Positions 35,835 to 46,111 of a stretch of 64,000 bases of DNA are shown here, piece by piece (position 1 is the stretch's first letter; each line of letters starts with the position of its first letter). The stretch covers positions 62,001 through 126,000 of the forward strand of contig JADKIH010000002.1 of assembly GCA_016721305.1 (NCBI GenBank), in the 5' to 3' direction. Position numbers and translations under genes: made by a program. The notes under the pieces were generated by a model. The model did not search any database and was not told the DNA's origin. It was given only the letters and a program-made list of their open reading frames with translations. This stretch comes from Bacteroidota bacterium. Its GTDB lineage: Bacteria; Bacteroidota; Bacteroidia; AKYH767-A; 2013-40CM-41-45.

Positions 35835-37104
35835 ATGCTACAAGCTTAAAGTGTTTGTAGATTTCCGACATGCTCGATTGCGAATCTTCGAGAGCCATCG
35901 GCAGCTGAATAGAAATTTCTTTCAGCAGATTTTCTATGTCTTCGTAAGTATGCATTCTGTTTACCGGAATGCGCAAACCTGTATTATTGTATGATACACT
36001 CGGGAATACACTCAGATTAAAGAAGTATCCCTGATTCATCATACGGCGAACCATATTGTAACCAACATCCGGCTTCCCTACTCCTATGAATCCAATCGGA
36101 GAAATCGTTTCGTTGATCAATGGTAATCCCAACTTCTTAGCCGTTTCATTAAAGAATGCCATCTTATCGGTGAGATCCTTTTGAATACCTGTGATCTCCG
36201 GACTTAAATGAATCTTGGCCGATTCAATAGTTGCGCCTAGTATCATTGGAGGCATCTGAATAGAGAAAATAAACGCCTTTGATGTGTTCTTTACCAATTG
36301 GTGAGTTGCAGCTTCCGGATAAACAAGTAATCCTCCGGCTGTACCAAAGGCTTTTGTAAGTCCTGTAGTCAGGTACAAGCGCTCGTGATAATCGACCTGG
36401 CTGGTAATATACCCTGTTCCGTTCGGTCCTGCCCAACTCATTCCATGAATGTCGTCGATGTACATATGAAGCTGCTCATACTGATCAGCCAGTTTGTACA
36501 AATCTTTCACAGGGCAAAAATCGCCCTGCATAGAATATACTCCGTCGGCCATGTACCAGATTTTGCGATAGCTGTTTTTTAAAGCCTTGATTCGGCTTTC
36601 CAGCATATCCATTCGGTTATGACGAACTAATTCGACATGGATGTCTCGATTTTTCAGGAATTGAACTGCTGTCTGAACGCTATCATGAACCTGCGCATCC
36701 ATAATCACTGCATCATCGTTTCCAACTAAGATTGGAATATTCGACATATGCCCTACTGTTAACGACTGGAGCAATAGAACAGGCTTATTGAAAAACATCT
36801 TACTTAACAACGCTTCAGATTCAGCGTAGTAGGAAGATGAAACATATGCCCGAGAGGAAGAAAATTGAGTCCCGTACTTATGTACGGCGTCAATTGCTCC
36901 GGCTTTGATCCGCTCATCGTGCTCAAGACCTAAATAACCACAACTGCCGAAATAAAGCAACTTATTCCCCTTGATGGTGATATGTCTGCCATCAAGTGCA
37001 CTGTCTTCAGTGCTGGTGTGAACGATACCAAGCTTAGCTGCAATAGAAGCTACCTGGTTCACGATATCGATCACCATATCGTGTTTGTTTTTTAATTCGG
37101 CCAT
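35833..37104 (-). CDS. BioF/serine-palmitoyltransferase-like PLP enzyme (alpha-oxoamine synthase family)
   Basis: A 423-residue fold-type I PLP enzyme. The N-terminal helices lead to YFGSCGYLGLEHD, then SSRAYVSSSYYAESEALL (cofactor phosphate region). DDIHGMSWAG carries the Asp-x-x-His pair, and the PLP Lys is in TTGLTKAFGTAGG (about residue 251). The family condenses an amino acid with an acyl thioester (8-amino-7-oxononanoate, 2-amino-3-ketobutyrate, sphingoid or sulfonolipid bases). No other biotin or sphingolipid genes are adjacent, so the substrate is open. The N-terminus differs from classic BioF. The gene is monocistronic between a terminator and a promoter with a palindrome. Confidence 0.85.
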   Translation of the reverse strand: MAELKNKHDMVIDIVNQVASIAAKLGIVHTSTEDSALDGRHITIKGNKLLYFGSCGYLGLEHDERIKAGAIDAVHKYGTQFSSSRAYVSSSYYAESEALLSKMFFNKPVLLLQSLTVGHMSNIPILVGNDDAVIMDAQVHDSVQTAVQFLKNRDIHVELVRHNRMDMLESRIKALKNSYRKIWYMADGVYSMQGDFCPVKDLYKLADQYEQLHMYIDDIHGMSWAGPNGTGYITSQVDYHERLYLTTGLTKAFGTAGGLLVYPEAATHQLVKNTSKAFIFSIQMPPMILGATIESAKIHLSPEITGIQKDLTDKMAFFNETAKKLGLPLINETISPIGFIGVGKPDVGYNMVRRMMNQGYFFNLSVFPSVSYNNTGLRIPVNRMHTYEDIENLLKEISIQLPMALEDSQSSMSEIYKHFKLVA

Positions 37105-37134
37105 ATATGATTAGAGTTTGCGCAGTGATTAGTC

Positions 37135-37159
37135 GCACCTCTCTGTAGGTGCAAAACTA
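37135..37159 (-). promoter_or_regulatory. Promoter with overlapping palindrome for the BioF-like gene
   Basis: On the minus strand TAGTTTTG (37152-37159) matches TAnnTTTG. Directly downstream, sharing one base, is GCACCT-N6-AGGTGC (37135-37152), a perfect 6-bp inverted repeat at the expected transcription start. It could be an operator or a 5' hairpin. The leader to ATG 37104 would be about 40 bases. Confidence 0.4.
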
Positions 37160-37216
37160 TGGGCATAAGTACGGGAAGTCAGTAAAATAGGTTCAAAGTT
37201 TTAACCAAAGTTTTCA

Positions 37217-37247
37217 ACAAAAAAGGCCGATTGAATCAATCGGCCTT
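37217..37247 (-). terminator. Rho-independent terminator after the PKD-repeat gene
   Basis: Stem AAGGCCGATTG / CAATCGGCCTT (11 bp) with a 3-base loop. On the minus strand it is followed by six T residues. It lies 33 bp after the stop of the large gene. Confidence 0.85.
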
Positions 37248-37280
37248 CTGAAAATTGTTCATAACATATGGCTGAAAGCC

Positions 37281-40200
37281 TTATCTGACAAGGCTTACAT
37301 GCCCTACGCGTACTTCCTTTTTGTCATTTATGTCAACTGTTGATACTCGGTAAACGTATGTGTCGGCCTGTGCCGGATTACCATTCACATTACCATCCCA
37401 TCCCCCTGCGAGTGAGTTCCACTCACAAATCTTTAATCCCCATCGGTCGTAAACAGAAACATCCAGATTTTTCACATTCCAGGTAAATACTTGGAATAAA
37501 TCGTTACGGGTATCGCCATTCGGAGTAAATGTATTCGGGATATAAACGGATGAATTAGGGCGAATTTCGATCAAACGATAAGTGGTGTCCACACATCCGT
37601 TCAGGTCAATGGTAATCAACTGAACCTCGTATGTACCTACAGAAGGATATGTATGGGTTGGAGAATACATCATCGAAGTATCACCATCACCGAAATCCCA
37701 GAAGAACAACCCTGCGCTTGAAGTCTGATTCACAAAATTCACCATCGGAATCAAATCATTCGCTTCACTCGAATTATGATTAAACTGTGCTACCGGCGAA
37801 GGGAAGATATGAACGGCATCAGGTTGTGTCATCGTTGCTGAACAACCACTATCGTTCACTGCCATCAAACTCACAGTGTAGAATCCTGGCGCCAGATAAG
37901 TATGGATAGGGTTTTGAGTCGGATCTATTGTTCCATCGCCAAAATTCCATTGGTAAGTAACGATATTTCCTAAAGAAGCAATCGAGAGATCTCTGAAGTT
38001 AACTTCAAAACCCTGACAAACATCTTCGGTCTCGAAATCAACAACAGGATTCGGCAGAACTTTTACGGTACCGTAAGTGCTATCCTGACATCCATGATCT
38101 GATGAAACCAAAAGGCTGATCTGATATAAGCCCGGATCTGAATAAGTATGCAGCGGACTTGAAGATGTACCTACTCCATTATCACCGAATGTCCAGAAAT
38201 AAGTACTAATTGCTCCGTCACCTATTGTAGATGTATTTTGGAAAGTAGCATTCGTCTCTTCGCAGATAGTGCCTACACTAAATTGAGCATCCGGGAGAGC
38301 AAATACGTTGGCCAGAGCGGTCACAGTATCACGACAACCATTCACAGAAGCTGTGATTAGTGTCACCGGATAGGCACCGTAGTTTGCATATTGATGTGCG
38401 AAAGTTGATTGAGCAGAAGTAGAATTATCGCCCAAATTCCATGCGTAATCTAATGCACTGCCATCGCTGATTGTTGAGGTTCCTGTGAAATCAATCGGCA
38501 AACCAAGACAAACATTTGTATTCACAAAAGCAGAAACCGGAGTAGCCCAAATTGCCTGTTGCATTTGAACTGTATCACTACAGCCTTGATCACTAATAAC
38601 GACCAAATTCACTGTAAAATTCCCCGGATCAGTATAAACTAACGATGGATTTTGAGTGGCTGAAGAAACGCCATTTCCAAAATTCCAATTCCAGGAAGCG
38701 ATTGTACCTGAAGCGACATTTGAATTATCCGTGAAGGAAACTCCATAATCCTCACATACTGCTCCGCTCGAAGCAAAGGCAGCTACAGGGATCGGATTAA
38801 CCTGAATGGTCACAGCATCCGAAGAAGTACATCCGTCACTATTGGTAACAGTTACTGAATAGGTGCCTGTCGAATTTGGAGTGATATTCAGCGATGATGT
38901 ATTTGCACTTCCCGGTGTCCAAACATATGTACCGCCTCCGGTAGCATTAAGTGTGGTTGTTGTTCCGAAACATATAGACTGATCTGATCCTGCGTTTGCA
39001 ACAGGTACAGGATTAATAATCACGCTAGCCGCATCTGTATTCTGACAACCATTTGCGTCTGTAACTGTCAGTTGGTATTGCGTATCCGTTCCCGGGCTTA
39101 CATTTATTGATGCATTCGTCAAATTTCCCGGAGTCCAATTGTAGCTCACTCCCCCACTACCGGTAAGTGTTGCATTAGCACCAGGACAAATATGCTGATC
39201 TAAGCCTGCATCGGCAATCGGATTGGCAAAGACTGTAAAGGCGTTAATAACTGTGTCTTTACAACCTACATTACTCGTGATGATCAATTGTGCATTGAAA
39301 CTTCCTGAACCGGTATAAAGAGAAGATGCATTTTGTGTGCTTGCCGTACTTCCATTTCCTAAATCCCAAATCCAGGATGCAATTGCTCCTGAAGGAATCG
39401 ATGATTGATCTGTGAATGAAACGGTATTATTGATACAAACCGGCGCACTTGTAGTAAACGCAGCCACCGGAATCGGATTTACATTGATTGTAAAGGTATC
39501 GGATGCAGCACAACCTATCGCGTCACTAATAGTGAGTGTGTATGTCGTTGTCGTCAAAGGAGCCACGGTAATGCTCGATGTATTGAAACCTCCCGGATTC
39601 CAAACAATATTACCTGAACCATTAGCTACATTCAGAGTTGCTGACGATCCTTTACAAATTCCCTGATCACCGTTTGCGTCAACCACCGGAATCGGATTGA
39701 CAGTGATCGTCATTTGATCAGATGCAATACAACCGGCAGCACTTGTTACTGTAACGATATAAGTAGTAGTTGTTATTGGATTCACAACTGTGCTCGCAAG
39801 ACTAATGTTTCCAGGCGTCCAGTTGTATGTTCCTCCTCCTGTTGCTGTAATCGTTGTATTGGTTCCTGCACAAATCGTCTGGTTCAAACCTGCATCCGGA
39901 ATCGGAAGAGGATTCACAGTCACCGTAACTACATCAATGGCCTGACAGGAATTATTGTCGGTCACAGTGAGGGAATAGTTGGTGGTTGTGACTGGTGTAA
40001 CTGTGATTGACTGATTAAAATCTACGTTATCCCAATTGTAAGTAGTGAATCCGGCAGGAGCAGATAATGTCGCCTGATCTCCCACACAAATTTGCGGATC
40101 AGTTACACTAACAGTTGGATTAGAATTGACTGTAACTGATTGCTGGACCTGATTCGAGCAACCGGCAGCGTTAGTAACGATTAATGTCACTGTGTAATTA

Positions 40201-41996
40201 CCCGGTGTTGCATAAATGTGACTTGTATTTTGCAGCACACTGGTGTTGTTACCGCTTGGATCGCCAAAGTTCCATGACCAGTTGATCGGACTTCCACTCG
40301 ACTGATCCGTAAAATTCATCGTCCCGTTCTGACAGATAGCCGGAGCCGAGAAGAGTGCAGTCGGAACGTTGGTATTGATTGTTATTTGCTGAGTAATTGT
40401 ATCGGCACAACCGGCACCTGTAGTGACGATTAAGGACACATTATAAGTTCCGTTGGCAGTGTATTGATGAGTAGGATTCTGCAAAGCCGAAGTTGAGAAA
40501 TCGCCAAAATCCCACGTCCATGAATTGATACCGCTACCGCTAATCGTAGTATTATCTGTAAATTGAATTGGAGCTCCACTGCAATTATTGCTGAATGAAA
40601 AAGCGGCTACAGGAACGCCATTGCCCGGAACAACATTCACTGTGTCATAATCATGGCATGTTCCGGAAGTGACTTCAACGGTATAAGTTCCGACGCCCAC
40701 TCCACTCAGAGTCGGTCCGGCGATACCCGAAGGATTCCAAAGGTAATTATACGTACCGTTTCCATTGGAGGCAGTAGCGGTCAGATTCGTTGTTGCCCCG
40801 CACGTGACCGTAACGTCGGGCCCGGCGTCGACATCGACGCCCTGAACGGTAATACAAAAGGCATATACCTGCGTCCCTAAGTATGGACAATTATCATCCT
40901 GAACGGTGACTGTAAAACAATACGGGTTCGCACTAATATCGGCTGTGGTTGGATGCCATACGAAAACGGCAGAATCACGATGTCCGCCTGTCATTGTCAT
41001 CGTGGCACCGGCAATTGATTGATCCCAAGTGATGACAGTTGTATTCGCAGCATCCGGATCAATAGATGCAATGTAAAATGAATCTGTCGTATTCGCACAG
41101 ATGGTATGATCGAAAAATGGTGCACCATTCATACCTGTGATAGAAGGCAAATGATTGGCACATTGCAAAACGGTCAGCTGAATATCACGCTCAACCTGTC
41201 CGATCAACACACCGTTTCGATATTCATTAACCAACACGGCAAATACTGTTACATCCTGTTGTGTCGGATTCATACAGATATCACCTGAAATTGGATCAAA
41301 TGAAACAGGAGGATTTGAAAGAACCGGCTGAAGATTGGAAAAACCTGCAAGATAGGTTACCGTTGAGCCGGGATTATTTAGCGGAGTGATCAATTGAAAT
41401 GCAAGGGAGTCTCCTTCTAAATCGAATGCACCGTGGTTAAAACAAAATCTCTGTCCTACACAGGCAAAAGGAACCGGTGCATTACTGAATGTTGGTGAGT
41501 TATTGCACAACCCGCTAGTGTTATTCAGCGAAGTGTAGACATATAAATTGTCAGATCCGGCACCTGTAATTGTAGTGATCGCGGCATTACGTGCACTCTC
41601 GGCATGTCCGAATGTCCAGTCAGCACATGGTCCCGGAAGTGTAACCACTCCCGTGTACGTGTACTGTTCGATTCCGGTAAATGTACCGCCATTGCAAGTT
41701 GTAGTTGCAGTCGGACATACAGGCGAAATCTGTATAACAGGTCCCGTTTGCTGAAGAGTAACAGTCGGATTGGGTAAGCCACATCCATTGCTTATATCCA
41801 GGCCCATTGTTAGTGGTGCCGGAATACCGAAACAATCCCGGTAAAAAGACATGGTAAACTCATACTGATTATTTCCCAGACACGTGTAAGTGATGTCTGC
41901 CCCCATTGCGTGACTAGCACGTGCGATGTTCAGTTGAAATGTCATCAAAGACATTAGGAGTGCCAACCTGAACGAAAAAACGATGTTGTGTTTCAT
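37281..41996 (-). CDS. Giant PKD-repeat surface protein with T9SS type B (CHU_C) sorting domain
   Basis: A 1571-residue exported protein, intact over 4.7 kb. Signal peptide to about residue 27, then an N-terminal domain beginning SHAMGADITYTCLGNNQYEF that is typical of gliding-associated adhesins. I count eight PKD-like modules by their W-x-FGD/LGN motif (for example SWTWDFGDFSTS, TYQWNFGDGTID, FFWDFGDGDTS). Between them are five to six shorter modules of the type DAGLNQTICAGTNTTITATGGG. The end (VYIPNTFTPNGDTRNDLF ... VSVYDRWG ... GGWDGNVNG ... GTYVYRV-like) is the CHU_C/type B sorting domain that directs T9SS export to the cell surface. A role in adhesion or gliding is inferred. The repeats make this a likely site of recombination, yet no frame error is seen. 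Confidence 0.92.
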   Translation of the reverse strand: MKHNIVFSFRLALLMSLMTFQLNIARASHAMGADITYTCLGNNQYEFTMSFYRDCFGIPAPLTMGLDISNGCGLPNPTVTLQQTGPVIQISPVCPTATTTCNGGTFTGIEQYTYTGVVTLPGPCADWTFGHAESARNAAITTITGAGSDNLYVYTSLNNTSGLCNNSPTFSNAPVPFACVGQRFCFNHGAFDLEGDSLAFQLITPLNNPGSTVTYLAGFSNLQPVLSNPPVSFDPISGDICMNPTQQDVTVFAVLVNEYRNGVLIGQVERDIQLTVLQCANHLPSITGMNGAPFFDHTICANTTDSFYIASIDPDAANTTVITWDQSIAGATMTMTGGHRDSAVFVWHPTTADISANPYCFTVTVQDDNCPYLGTQVYAFCITVQGVDVDAGPDVTVTCGATTNLTATASNGNGTYNYLWNPSGIAGPTLSGVGVGTYTVEVTSGTCHDYDTVNVVPGNGVPVAAFSFSNNCSGAPIQFTDNTTISGSGINSWTWDFGDFSTSALQNPTHQYTANGTYNVSLIVTTGAGCADTITQQITINTNVPTALFSAPAICQNGTMNFTDQSSGSPINWSWNFGDPSGNNTSVLQNTSHIYATPGNYTVTLIVTNAAGCSNQVQQSVTVNSNPTVSVTDPQICVGDQATLSAPAGFTTYNWDNVDFNQSITVTPVTTTNYSLTVTDNNSCQAIDVVTVTVNPLPIPDAGLNQTICAGTNTTITATGGGTYNWTPGNISLASTVVNPITTTTYIVTVTSAAGCIASDQMTITVNPIPVVDANGDQGICKGSSATLNVANGSGNIVWNPGGFNTSSITVAPLTTTTYTLTISDAIGCAASDTFTINVNPIPVAAFTTSAPVCINNTVSFTDQSSIPSGAIASWIWDLGNGSTASTQNASSLYTGSGSFNAQLIITSNVGCKDTVINAFTVFANPIADAGLDQHICPGANATLTGSGGVSYNWTPGNLTNASINVSPGTDTQYQLTVTDANGCQNTDAASVIINPVPVANAGSDQSICFGTTTTLNATGGGTYVWTPGSANTSSLNITPNSTGTYSVTVTNSDGCTSSDAVTIQVNPIPVAAFASSGAVCEDYGVSFTDNSNVASGTIASWNWNFGNGVSSATQNPSLVYTDPGNFTVNLVVISDQGCSDTVQMQQAIWATPVSAFVNTNVCLGLPIDFTGTSTISDGSALDYAWNLGDNSTSAQSTFAHQYANYGAYPVTLITASVNGCRDTVTALANVFALPDAQFSVGTICEETNATFQNTSTIGDGAISTYFWTFGDNGVGTSSSPLHTYSDPGLYQISLLVSSDHGCQDSTYGTVKVLPNPVVDFETEDVCQGFEVNFRDLSIASLGNIVTYQWNFGDGTIDPTQNPIHTYLAPGFYTVSLMAVNDSGCSATMTQPDAVHIFPSPVAQFNHNSSEANDLIPMVNFVNQTSSAGLFFWDFGDGDTSMMYSPTHTYPSVGTYEVQLITIDLNGCVDTTYRLIEIRPNSSVYIPNTFTPNGDTRNDLFQVFTWNVKNLDVSVYDRWGLKICEWNSLAGGWDGNVNGNPAQADTYVYRVSTVDINDKKEVRVGHVSLVR

Positions 41997-42120
41997 CTGT
42001 TGTTTTTTTGTGTGCGGTGAGATCGCAAGTTGGGATTGACTTTCACCGATATTGTAAAAATAAGAAAATACCTTTGCATCATCCAGTTTTTTACATAAAA
42101 AGTGAATATTTTTTCAACAT

Positions 42121-42155
42121 GAAAAAGGCTTGTTTCCTATAGAAAACAAGCCTTT
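42121..42155 (-). terminator. Rho-independent terminator after pafA
   Basis: Stem AAAGGCTTGTTT / AAACAAGCCTTT (12 bp) with an 8-base loop. On the minus strand it is followed by a short T-run. It lies 66 bp after the pafA stop. Confidence 0.8.
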
Positions 42156-42221
42156 ACTGTTTATCGAGGACTTAATTGAAGTTATTCACCCACACAAGTC
42201 CCAAATTGCCCTAAAATAGCG

Positions 42222-43895
42222 CTATTTCAGCCAGTCCTGAAGAGGAACTCCTGTATTGCCCGATGGAAATTCAATGTTCAGAAATGTGGAAATCGTTGGA
42301 GCAATGTCTGTGATATTAACAGGAGTTGCCGAATTTCCGCTACGAACATTCTTTCCAAAGTAAATCATCGGAACATGTGTATCGTACCTATATGCGCTAC
42401 CGTGAGTCGTTCCGGTCTTGGTAGACCAGCTAATCCAACCCGGTTGAAGCTGCACAATTACGTCGGCCGATCTCTGCGGATTAAACCCGTTTTGCATAAA
42501 TTCATATACGCCTGTACGTTCGATCCCCTTTTGCAGTTCAGTGGCCGTCATTGCAGCAGATACTCCTTCAAAATTAGAAATGAATGCAGCTATTCTATTT
42601 TGGATTTCTTCCAGCTTAATCTTTTTAGAAGCTATCAGATCGCGATCCAGATATATGTTCTGCGTTGATCTTGACAAAATAAAATTCCCTTCGCCGTAAA
42701 CTCTTTTCAATTCTGACTTCAATGAATCCATTACTGAAGCACCCTCAAAAAACTCTCCGGTCATTCGGTGATCGTCATTAAAAACAGGATTGGTCACGGC
42801 TCCATGATCGGCTGTCAGAAATAAGAGATATTCATCCTTCCCAACATAATTATCCAGAAAACGCAACAGGTCGGCAATATCCCGATCTAATCGCAAATAA
42901 GTATCCTCGGTTTCAATGGCATTTACTCCGAACATATGACCAACATAATCTGTCGATGTAAAACTAATCGCCAGAAAATCGGTTTCCGAACCTTTACCCA
43001 TTTTCTCCGCCTGTATTGCTGAAAACACAAATTCCTTTGTCAGAGTATTCCCGAATGGCACATCACGAATGAGCTCCGAATTTTCCGTTTTCAGTGCAGG
43101 CAAGTTATGTGGGAAAACCGGCTTGGTCTCTCCCTTGAAAATGCCTTCATAAGGAGAATCATCAGGAGAGCTTTCCGTATATTGTTCTATCGGCAGTAAC
43201 GTCGTCCATGGATTTGCAAGTAAACTATCTGCAACTTTCCGATTGTTAAAATCCTTTACCCAAGTCGGCAAGGCCTTCATGTAATAAGTACTCGTTACGA
43301 AATTATTACTATACGGATCATGCCAATAAGCTGCATCTGCCCCTTTTCCTGCCGTCAAGATAGATCCACGGTCCTTTAATGCGATTCCTAATACTTTCGA
43401 ACGAAAATTGGTTGCCAATTTTAACTCATCACCTATCGTTGTAGTCAGCAAATTTACAGGCGACATTTTACCGGAAATGGATGTTGTTCCAAGTGAACTG
43501 ACAGTGGTATCAGAAACGCAATACGTATTTGACTTAGTATAGCGATTAAACCAATCATTACTCACAATGCCATTGTGTGATGGAGTTGTGCCTGTATACA
43601 CACAAGTATGTCCGCATGCTGTATATGTCGGTACGTAGTTGTAATTCGCATTTGTAAAACTAAATCCGTCTTTCAACAAACGACGAAAACCGCCATCGAC
43701 ATACTTATCATTAAAGCGAACGAGATAATCATACCTCATTTGATCCACAACAACGCCAACGACCAACTTTGGGCGCTTGTAAAAGGTGTTATCGTCGGCA
43801 CCTGCTTTTTCCTTCTGCACTTGAGCAGAAGATGCAATCGTAATCAAGATTGATACGAGAGAAAATACAATATTTAATTTTTTCAGAATACTCAT
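42222..43895 (-). CDS. pafA: PafA-type alkaline phosphatase
   Basis: An exported monoesterase of the alkaline phosphatase superfamily, about 557 residues from ATG 43895. An upstream in-frame ATG at 43979 would lie inside the PAP2 gene. The signal helix is followed by VVDQMRYDYL (metal Asp). The Thr nucleophile is in VPTYTACGH, the Asn in VSNDWF, and the Lys/Arg pair typical of PafA in ALKDRGS. TSTDYVGH and TADHGA supply the remaining metal ligands, and a late His is in TTHGSAYR. PafA releases phosphate from organic esters in the periplasm. It lies 2 bp downstream of a PAP2 phosphatase gene, suggesting a shared phosphorus-related unit. Confidence 0.9.
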   Translation of the reverse strand: MSILKKLNIVFSLVSILITIASSAQVQKEKAGADDNTFYKRPKLVVGVVVDQMRYDYLVRFNDKYVDGGFRRLLKDGFSFTNANYNYVPTYTACGHTCVYTGTTPSHNGIVSNDWFNRYTKSNTYCVSDTTVSSLGTTSISGKMSPVNLLTTTIGDELKLATNFRSKVLGIALKDRGSILTAGKGADAAYWHDPYSNNFVTSTYYMKALPTWVKDFNNRKVADSLLANPWTTLLPIEQYTESSPDDSPYEGIFKGETKPVFPHNLPALKTENSELIRDVPFGNTLTKEFVFSAIQAEKMGKGSETDFLAISFTSTDYVGHMFGVNAIETEDTYLRLDRDIADLLRFLDNYVGKDEYLLFLTADHGAVTNPVFNDDHRMTGEFFEGASVMDSLKSELKRVYGEGNFILSRSTQNIYLDRDLIASKKIKLEEIQNRIAAFISNFEGVSAAMTATELQKGIERTGVYEFMQNGFNPQRSADVIVQLQPGWISWSTKTGTTHGSAYRYDTHVPMIYFGKNVRSGNSATPVNITDIAPTISTFLNIEFPSGNTGVPLQDWLK

Positions 43896-43897
43896 TT

Positions 43898-44479
43898 TTA
43901 TTTCGGGAGATTTAATGTTAATCTTTGAATTAATTTCCGGTAAAAGTGATTTGCCAATATTGCAATTAACAATCCGCAAAGAGCACCACAGAGTACATCA
44001 GTAAAATAATGAACTCCAAGATATATTCTGCTGAAAGAAACAAATGCAGCCCAAAAAGGTAATGCCATAGCAAGTTTCGGATACTTACTTCCCAGTAAAC
44101 GATTAAGAAAATAAGAAATTGCAAAGGTGTTAGCGGCATGTGATGACACGAAGCCGTATGAACCGCCACATTCTCCATTCACTAAATGCAATTGAGGCCC
44201 GACTATGGGGTCATGGCACGGGCGCAAACGCATTACTGTCTCTTTCAAAAAGGAAGATGTAAACTGATCTGTCGCAGCTATCATAATGGCCACTGTTAGC
44301 AGAGCCCACTTCAGCTTATTGCCTACAGTTTTATACAACAAGACCAGCAAATATGCATAAAACGGAATCCACACCCACTTGTCGCTCGTCCAGTAAAAAA
44401 TAAAATCGGCTAAGGGCGTATGATGGCGATCAAGCCATAACGTTATAGCAACATCGATTTTATTAATCTCTTCCAGCAT
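43898..44479 (-). CDS. PAP2-family membrane phosphatase
   Basis: A 193-residue membrane protein with the three PAP2 motifs: KETVMRLRP (about residues 79-87), SSHAANT (about 112-118) and SRIYLGVHYFTDV (about 148-160). Five to six helices surround them. Such enzymes dephosphorylate lipid phosphates, for example undecaprenyl diphosphate or phosphatidic acid, on the outer face of the membrane. The start overlaps the 3' end of obgE by 17 bp, and the pafA ATG follows 2 bp after the stop. Confidence 0.9.
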   Translation of the reverse strand: MLEEINKIDVAITLWLDRHHTPLADFIFYWTSDKWVWIPFYAYLLVLLYKTVGNKLKWALLTVAIMIAATDQFTSSFLKETVMRLRPCHDPIVGPQLHLVNGECGGSYGFVSSHAANTFAISYFLNRLLGSKYPKLAMALPFWAAFVSFSRIYLGVHYFTDVLCGALCGLLIAILANHFYRKLIQRLTLNLPK

Positions 44480-45472
44480 GATTAGCGTCTTTATTCAACT
44501 CTGCCCACAACATATCTTTCAACTTATCAATTCCCATATTGGCAACAGATGAGATAAAGATAGCCGGAATTCCTTTAGGCGGGTCTTTTTCATTTCTGCA
44601 ATCAGGCCTTCGTCGAGCATATCGCATTTCGTAATCGCAAGCACCGAAGATTTATCCAACAGCTCCGGATTATATTCGCGCAACTCGTTCACAAGGATAT
44701 CGTACTCGGCACGAATATCTTTTGTGTCACAAGGAATCATGAATAGCAAAATCGAATTTCGTTCGATATGACGAAGAAAACGAATTCCAAGTCCTTTACC
44801 CAAATGCGCACCTTCGATGATTCGGAATATCAGCCATCACGAATGACCTGCCGCTACGGTAAGAAACAATTCCTAAATTCGGAACAAGTGTCGTGAATGG
44901 ATAGTCGGCTATTTCAGGTTTCGCTGCACTAACGACAGAAAGCAAAGTAGATTTTCCTGCATTCGGAAATCCAACCAAACCAACGTCGCAAGTATTTTCA
45001 ACTCGAGAATCTTCCACTCTTCACGACCGGGTTCTCCAGGCTGTGCAAAGCGTGGAGTTTGCATGGTTGCCGTCTTGAAAAATTCATTGCCTTTTCCGCC
45101 ACGACCGCCGGGACAAATAATTACTTCTTGCCCTTCCTCCGTTATTTCAAAAAGCACTTCTTCTGTCTCAGCATCTTTGGCAATTGTTCCGATAGGCACT
45201 TCCAGAATTTCATCCTTACCATCGGCTCCTTTGCAAAGCGCTCCTGCTCCCTTTCCTCCCGGCTCAGCAATAACATGCTTACGGTATTTCAAATGCAGTA
45301 ACGTCCAAAGTTGCTTATTACCTTTTACGATGATGTTTCCACCACGTCCGCCGTCGCCTCCATCGGGTCCGCCTTTCGCCGTGTGTTTGTCACGATGAAA
45401 ATGTACCGAACCGGCACCACCGGCACCGCTGCGACAACAAATTTTTACATAATCTACAAAGTTTGATGACAT
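44463..45472 (-). CDS. obgE: GTPase Obg, three frameshifts
   Basis: Obg is an essential GTPase linked to 50S ribosome assembly. The Gly-rich Obg fold is seen at the N-terminus (CRSGAGGAGSVHFHRDK, GGPDGGDGGRGG). The G domain has GFPNAGKST, FTTLVPNLG, the switch region DIPGIIEGAHLGKGLG (after repair) and TKCD. The frame breaks at about 45008 (one base lost before GACGTTGG), 44815 (GG lost, breaking DIPGIIEG) and 44592 (A lost from an A-run). All pieces are collinear and the C-terminus ends LNKDANHAGRD at a TAA overlapping the next gene's start. Repaired length is about 336 residues. Confidence 0.92.
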
Positions 45473-45502
45473 GATTTTGCTCCACTCTTCCTGATTTCCT
45501 TC

Positions 45503-46080
45503 TTAATGCTGCGAAGCAAGAATTACCTTCGAAAGACTTCCAAATATTTCTTCTACTGTTCCGATGCCTTTGATACTATGAAATTTTCCCTGTGCGGTAT
45601 AGTAACTCTTCAAAGGAGCAGTCTTATTATTATATTCCTGTATACGACGCGCAATGATCGACTCATCCTGATCATCGGCACGACCTGAATCCTTACCGCG
45701 ATTCAATAAACGTTTAATTAATTCCGTATCGTCAACTTCCAATGCAAGCATCATCGTAATAGAAGATTGCTTTTTACTCAGCAACCGATCTAATGCCTCA
45801 GCTTGTTTTGTTGTGCGAGGGAAACCATCAAAGATAAATCCCTTTGCATTTTTATTCGAATCAATTTTCGACCAATCATTCCAATCACCACTTCATCGGG
45901 CACTAACAATCCCTGATCCATCAATTTCTTCGCCTCTATCCCAAGCGCAGTTTGTGCTGCTACTTCGCTTCGAAGAATATCGCCCGTCGATAAATGAACA
46001 AGTTGAAATTCTTTAATGAGATTTTCTGATTGAGTGCCTTTCCCGGCTCCCGGAGGTCCGAAGAGAACGATATTTAACAT
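45503..46080 (-). CDS. adk: Adenylate kinase, one frameshift
   Basis: Adk interconverts ATP + AMP and 2 ADP. P-loop GPPGAGKGT at residues 8-16, then LSTGDILRSEV and LVPDEVVIGMI. Near 45873 one A is missing; restoring it gives RKIDSNKNAKGFIFDGFPRT, the AMP-binding and DGFPRT motif. The downstream part (LALEVDDTELIKRLLNRG, ESIIARRIQEY) is collinear. Repaired length is about 193 residues, the short form without a zinc-type LID. The order hpt-adk-obgE on one strand is common in Bacteroidota. Confidence 0.93.
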
Positions 46081-46111
46081 AGGGCAATGATTTGTGATAT
46101 TCCAGATTGAA

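Noticed and set aside
39412..40880. Plus-strand open frames inside the PKD gene
   Set aside because: They are shadows of a repeat-rich, strongly recognisable minus-strand gene and have no family features.
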